From NCBI GenBank assembly GCA_046330955.1, contig JAXLRT010000012.1, positions 1-64,000 of the forward strand: a stretch of 64,000 nt of DNA, given 5' to 3'. The DNA is from JADJPO01 sp046330955 (GTDB lineage Bacteria; Actinomycetota; Actinomycetes; Actinomycetales; Kineosporiaceae). The notes beneath the pieces are model-generated. The model worked only from the letters and a program-made list of their open reading frames with translations. It had not been told where the DNA came from and searched no databases. Position numbers and translations under genes: made by a program. Shown here piece by piece: positions 62,488 through 64,000 of this stretch (positions are counted from its first letter, which is position 1; each line of letters opens with the position of its first letter).

Positions 62488-63512
62488 ACCCGTCCCGGAT
62501 CGGCCACGCCCAGGGTCTGCCGGCACTCCTCGACGTCCTGGCGCATCTGCACGATCAGCGCCTCGACGCCGTCGAACCGCAGCGTCGGGCGCAGCAGCCG
62601 CACGAACTCGACACCGACCTGCTGCCCGTACAGGTCGAGGTCGTCGCGGTCGAGCACATAGGCCTCGACCCGGCGCTGGTGACCGTCGAAGGTGGGATTG
62701 GTCCCCACCGAGATCGCCGCCGGCAGCCGGGGCTCGCCCGGTGCCTCGAGCAGCACCAGCCACCCCGCGTAGACCCCGTCGGCCGGCACCAGCCCGACGG
62801 CGTCCTGACTGAGGTTGGCGGTCGGGTAGCCGAGCAGCCGGCCCCGGTGATCACCGTGCACCACCTCGCCGCTGACCCGGTGCGGGCGGCCGAGCACCTC
62901 GGCGGCGCGGGCGACGTCCCCGCCGGCGAGCAGTTCGCGCACCCAGGTCGACGACCAGCGCCGCACCCCCTCGGCGCCCTCCCCGTCGGCCCGGGCGGTC
63001 GACCCCTCGCCGGGGGCGTCGGCCCCGAACCCCAGGTCGTCCAGCAGCAACACCTCGAAGCCGAGTTGCTTGCCCAGGGTGCGCAGCGTGGTGACGTCGC
63101 CACTGTTCTTGTGGCCGAACCGCATGTCGCGGCCCACCACCACGGCGCGCACGTGCAGCGCGTCGACGAGAGCCACCTGCACGAAGTGCTCGGGCGACCA
63201 GCCGGCGAGCTCACGGGTGAAGGTGAGCACCAGGACGGCGTCCAGGCCGGTGGCGGCGAGCAACTCGAGCTTGTGGTCCAGGCCGGTCAGCGTGGCCGGT
63301 GCCCGCTCGGGGTGGAGCACCGCCACCGGGTGGGGGTCGAAGGTGATCGCGACGGCCAGCGCCTCACGGCGGTGGGCCTCGGCCACGATCTGGCGCAACA
63401 CGGCCTGATGCCCGCGGTGCACCCCGTCGAAGTTGCCGATGGTGACCACGGTCGCCGACCCCGAGGCGTCCAGGGCGGCCGCCGCCTCGCTCAACTCGTT
63501 CCAGCGCTGCAC
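62484..63512 (-). CDS. ribF: Bifunctional riboflavin kinase / FMN adenylyltransferase
   Basis: Makes FMN and FAD from riboflavin. 342 residues. N-terminal adenylyltransferase domain: VTIGNFDGVHRGHQAVL and FGHKNSGD; C-terminal kinase domain: GDHRGRLLGYPTANL and FDGHQRRVEAYVLDRDDLDLYG. GTG start at 63512. A central insert GADAPGEGSTARADGEGAEG is variable. FAD supply is relevant to ThyX and the GlcD-like oxidase, but no regulatory link is visible. Confidence 0.95.
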   Translation of the reverse strand: MQRWNELSEAAAALDASGSATVVTIGNFDGVHRGHQAVLRQIVAEAHRREALAVAITFDPHPVAVLHPERAPATLTGLDHKLELLAATGLDAVLVLTFTRELAGWSPEHFVQVALVDALHVRAVVVGRDMRFGHKNSGDVTTLRTLGKQLGFEVLLLDDLGFGADAPGEGSTARADGEGAEGVRRWSSTWVRELLAGGDVARAAEVLGRPHRVSGEVVHGDHRGRLLGYPTANLSQDAVGLVPADGVYAGWLVLLEAPGEPRLPAAISVGTNPTFDGHQRRVEAYVLDRDDLDLYGQQVGVEFVRLLRPTLRFDGVEALIVQMRQDVEECRQTLGVADPGRV

Positions 63513-63584
63513 GCCCCTACTCTGCCAGCCGCACGCGCCGACGACCGCATCGCGGACCCTCCGGGAACGCCCGGCGAGGAGCGG

Positions 63585-63659
63585 TGATCGAATCGAGAGG
63601 TCGCGAGAGCACCGTTACCAGCGCCGAATCGGTGGTGTCGCGACCTCTCGATTCGATCA
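63585..63659. repeat. Perfect 22-bp inverted repeat between truB and ribF
   Basis: Arms 63585-63606 (starting TGATCGAATCGAGAGG) and 63638-63659 pair without mismatch. The 31-base loop has an inner CACCG/CGGTG stem. It lies eight bases from the truB stop, so it could end truB transcription. It begins TGATCG like family 1 but has a different core. Confidence 0.8.
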
Positions 63660-63666
63660 TGGGGCG

Positions 63667-64000
63667 CTAGCCGAAGACGAGCAGCGGGCGGCAGGTGGGG
63701 CCGGCCTCGTCCACGATCGCCACCAGGGCGCCGTCCGGGTCGAACGCGGCGCGCGGGCCGAGGTGCTGCACAACGGCTTCGGGCGCACCGGCCGGGGCGT
63801 CCAGGCCACCGGAGGTCACCCGGGCTCGCTCCAGACGCTGGCCGTGGCGCAGTTTCCCGGCCTCGGCGGCGGTGAGTTCCCGCACCGGGAAGGCGCGGCG
63901 GGCTGCCTCGGCCAACGACGTCGGCGCGACGCCATCCGCAAACTGCTCCAGGGTGTGTGCGGCGGCGAGGTCGTAGGGGCCGACCCGGGTGCGCCGCAGC
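63667..64000 (-). CDS. truB: tRNA pseudouridine(55) synthase, C-terminal part
   Basis: Only the last 111 residues are in the window; the N-terminal catalytic part lies beyond the right edge. The visible part TRVGPYDLAAAHTLEQFADG, RRAFPVRELTAAEAGKLRHGQRL and the end AIVDEAGPTCRPLLVFG match the C-terminal region of actinobacterial TruB. Upstream of ribF on the same strand, the usual truB-ribF pair. Confidence 0.88.
   Translation of the reverse strand, partial: LRRTRVGPYDLAAAHTLEQFADGVAPTSLAEAARRAFPVRELTAAEAGKLRHGQRLERARVTSGGLDAPAGAPEAVVQHLGPRAAFDPDGALVAIVDEAGPTCRPLLVFG

Overview
The window is one continuous stretch of a high-GC actinobacterial chromosome. GC-rich codon use, many GTG starts, 4-bp ATGA/GTGA gene overlaps and the gene content all support this. 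Two blocks follow an order I recognise from other actinomycetes. One is dinG/hflX/dapF/miaA/miaB/gluDCBA/recX/recA/DUF3046/lhr/nei/clgR, followed by pgsA/rimO/ftsK. The other is rnj/dapA/thyX and then dapB/M16 peptidase/pnp/rpsO/ribF/truB. I cannot fix the genus from sequence alone; a filamentous or coccoid actinomycete (for example Kineosporiales-like) is a guess.

Region 1 (1-12 kb): a DinG-type helicase cut by the left edge, HflX, a small-subunit-type rRNA methyltransferase, DapF and MiaA (translationally coupled), an orphan MT0933-type antitoxin-like protein, MiaB, and a glutamate-type ABC importer (gluABCD order, minus strand). Region 2 (11.5-21 kb) is DNA repair: RecX, RecA interrupted by a 364-aa intein at the Mycobacterium leprae type site with a LexA/SOS box upstream, DUF3046, the giant helicase Lhr, endonuclease VIII-type Nei and the regulator ClgR. 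Region 3 (21-30 kb): two small exported proteins, a two-component system, PgsA, RimO, a NYN-domain protein and FtsK. The two-component system lies where cinA is often found.

Region 4 (30-42 kb): alanine metabolism (Alr, Ald with a divergent Lrp-type regulator), then a coupled minus-strand run dapA-rnj-psuK-psuG-membrane hydrolase that joins RNA decay to pseudouridine breakdown, then ThyX and a HAD phosphatase. Region 5 (42-56 kb) looks accessory: AzlCD exporter, a lactate/glycolate oxidation operon with its GntR/LldR-type regulator and a perfect operator, a gene broken by three single-base shifts between two copies of a nested palindrome, a G-quadruplex-type GGGTT run, two secreted glycosidases sharing a 486-bp almost identical C-terminal binding-domain cassette, and a DeoR regulator. 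Region 6 (56-64 kb) returns to core genes: dapB, M16 peptidase, pnp, rpsO, a membrane protein, ribF and the 3' end of truB.

The most notable structures are the recA intein, two families of intergenic palindromes, the duplicated binding-domain cassette, the cluster of single-base frameshifts at 48.6-52.1 kb, the RNase J/pseudouridine operon, and a large membrane protein that seems to have a transmembrane domain placed inside an alpha/beta hydrolase fold. I found no tRNA, rRNA, CRISPR array, transposase or prophage genes.
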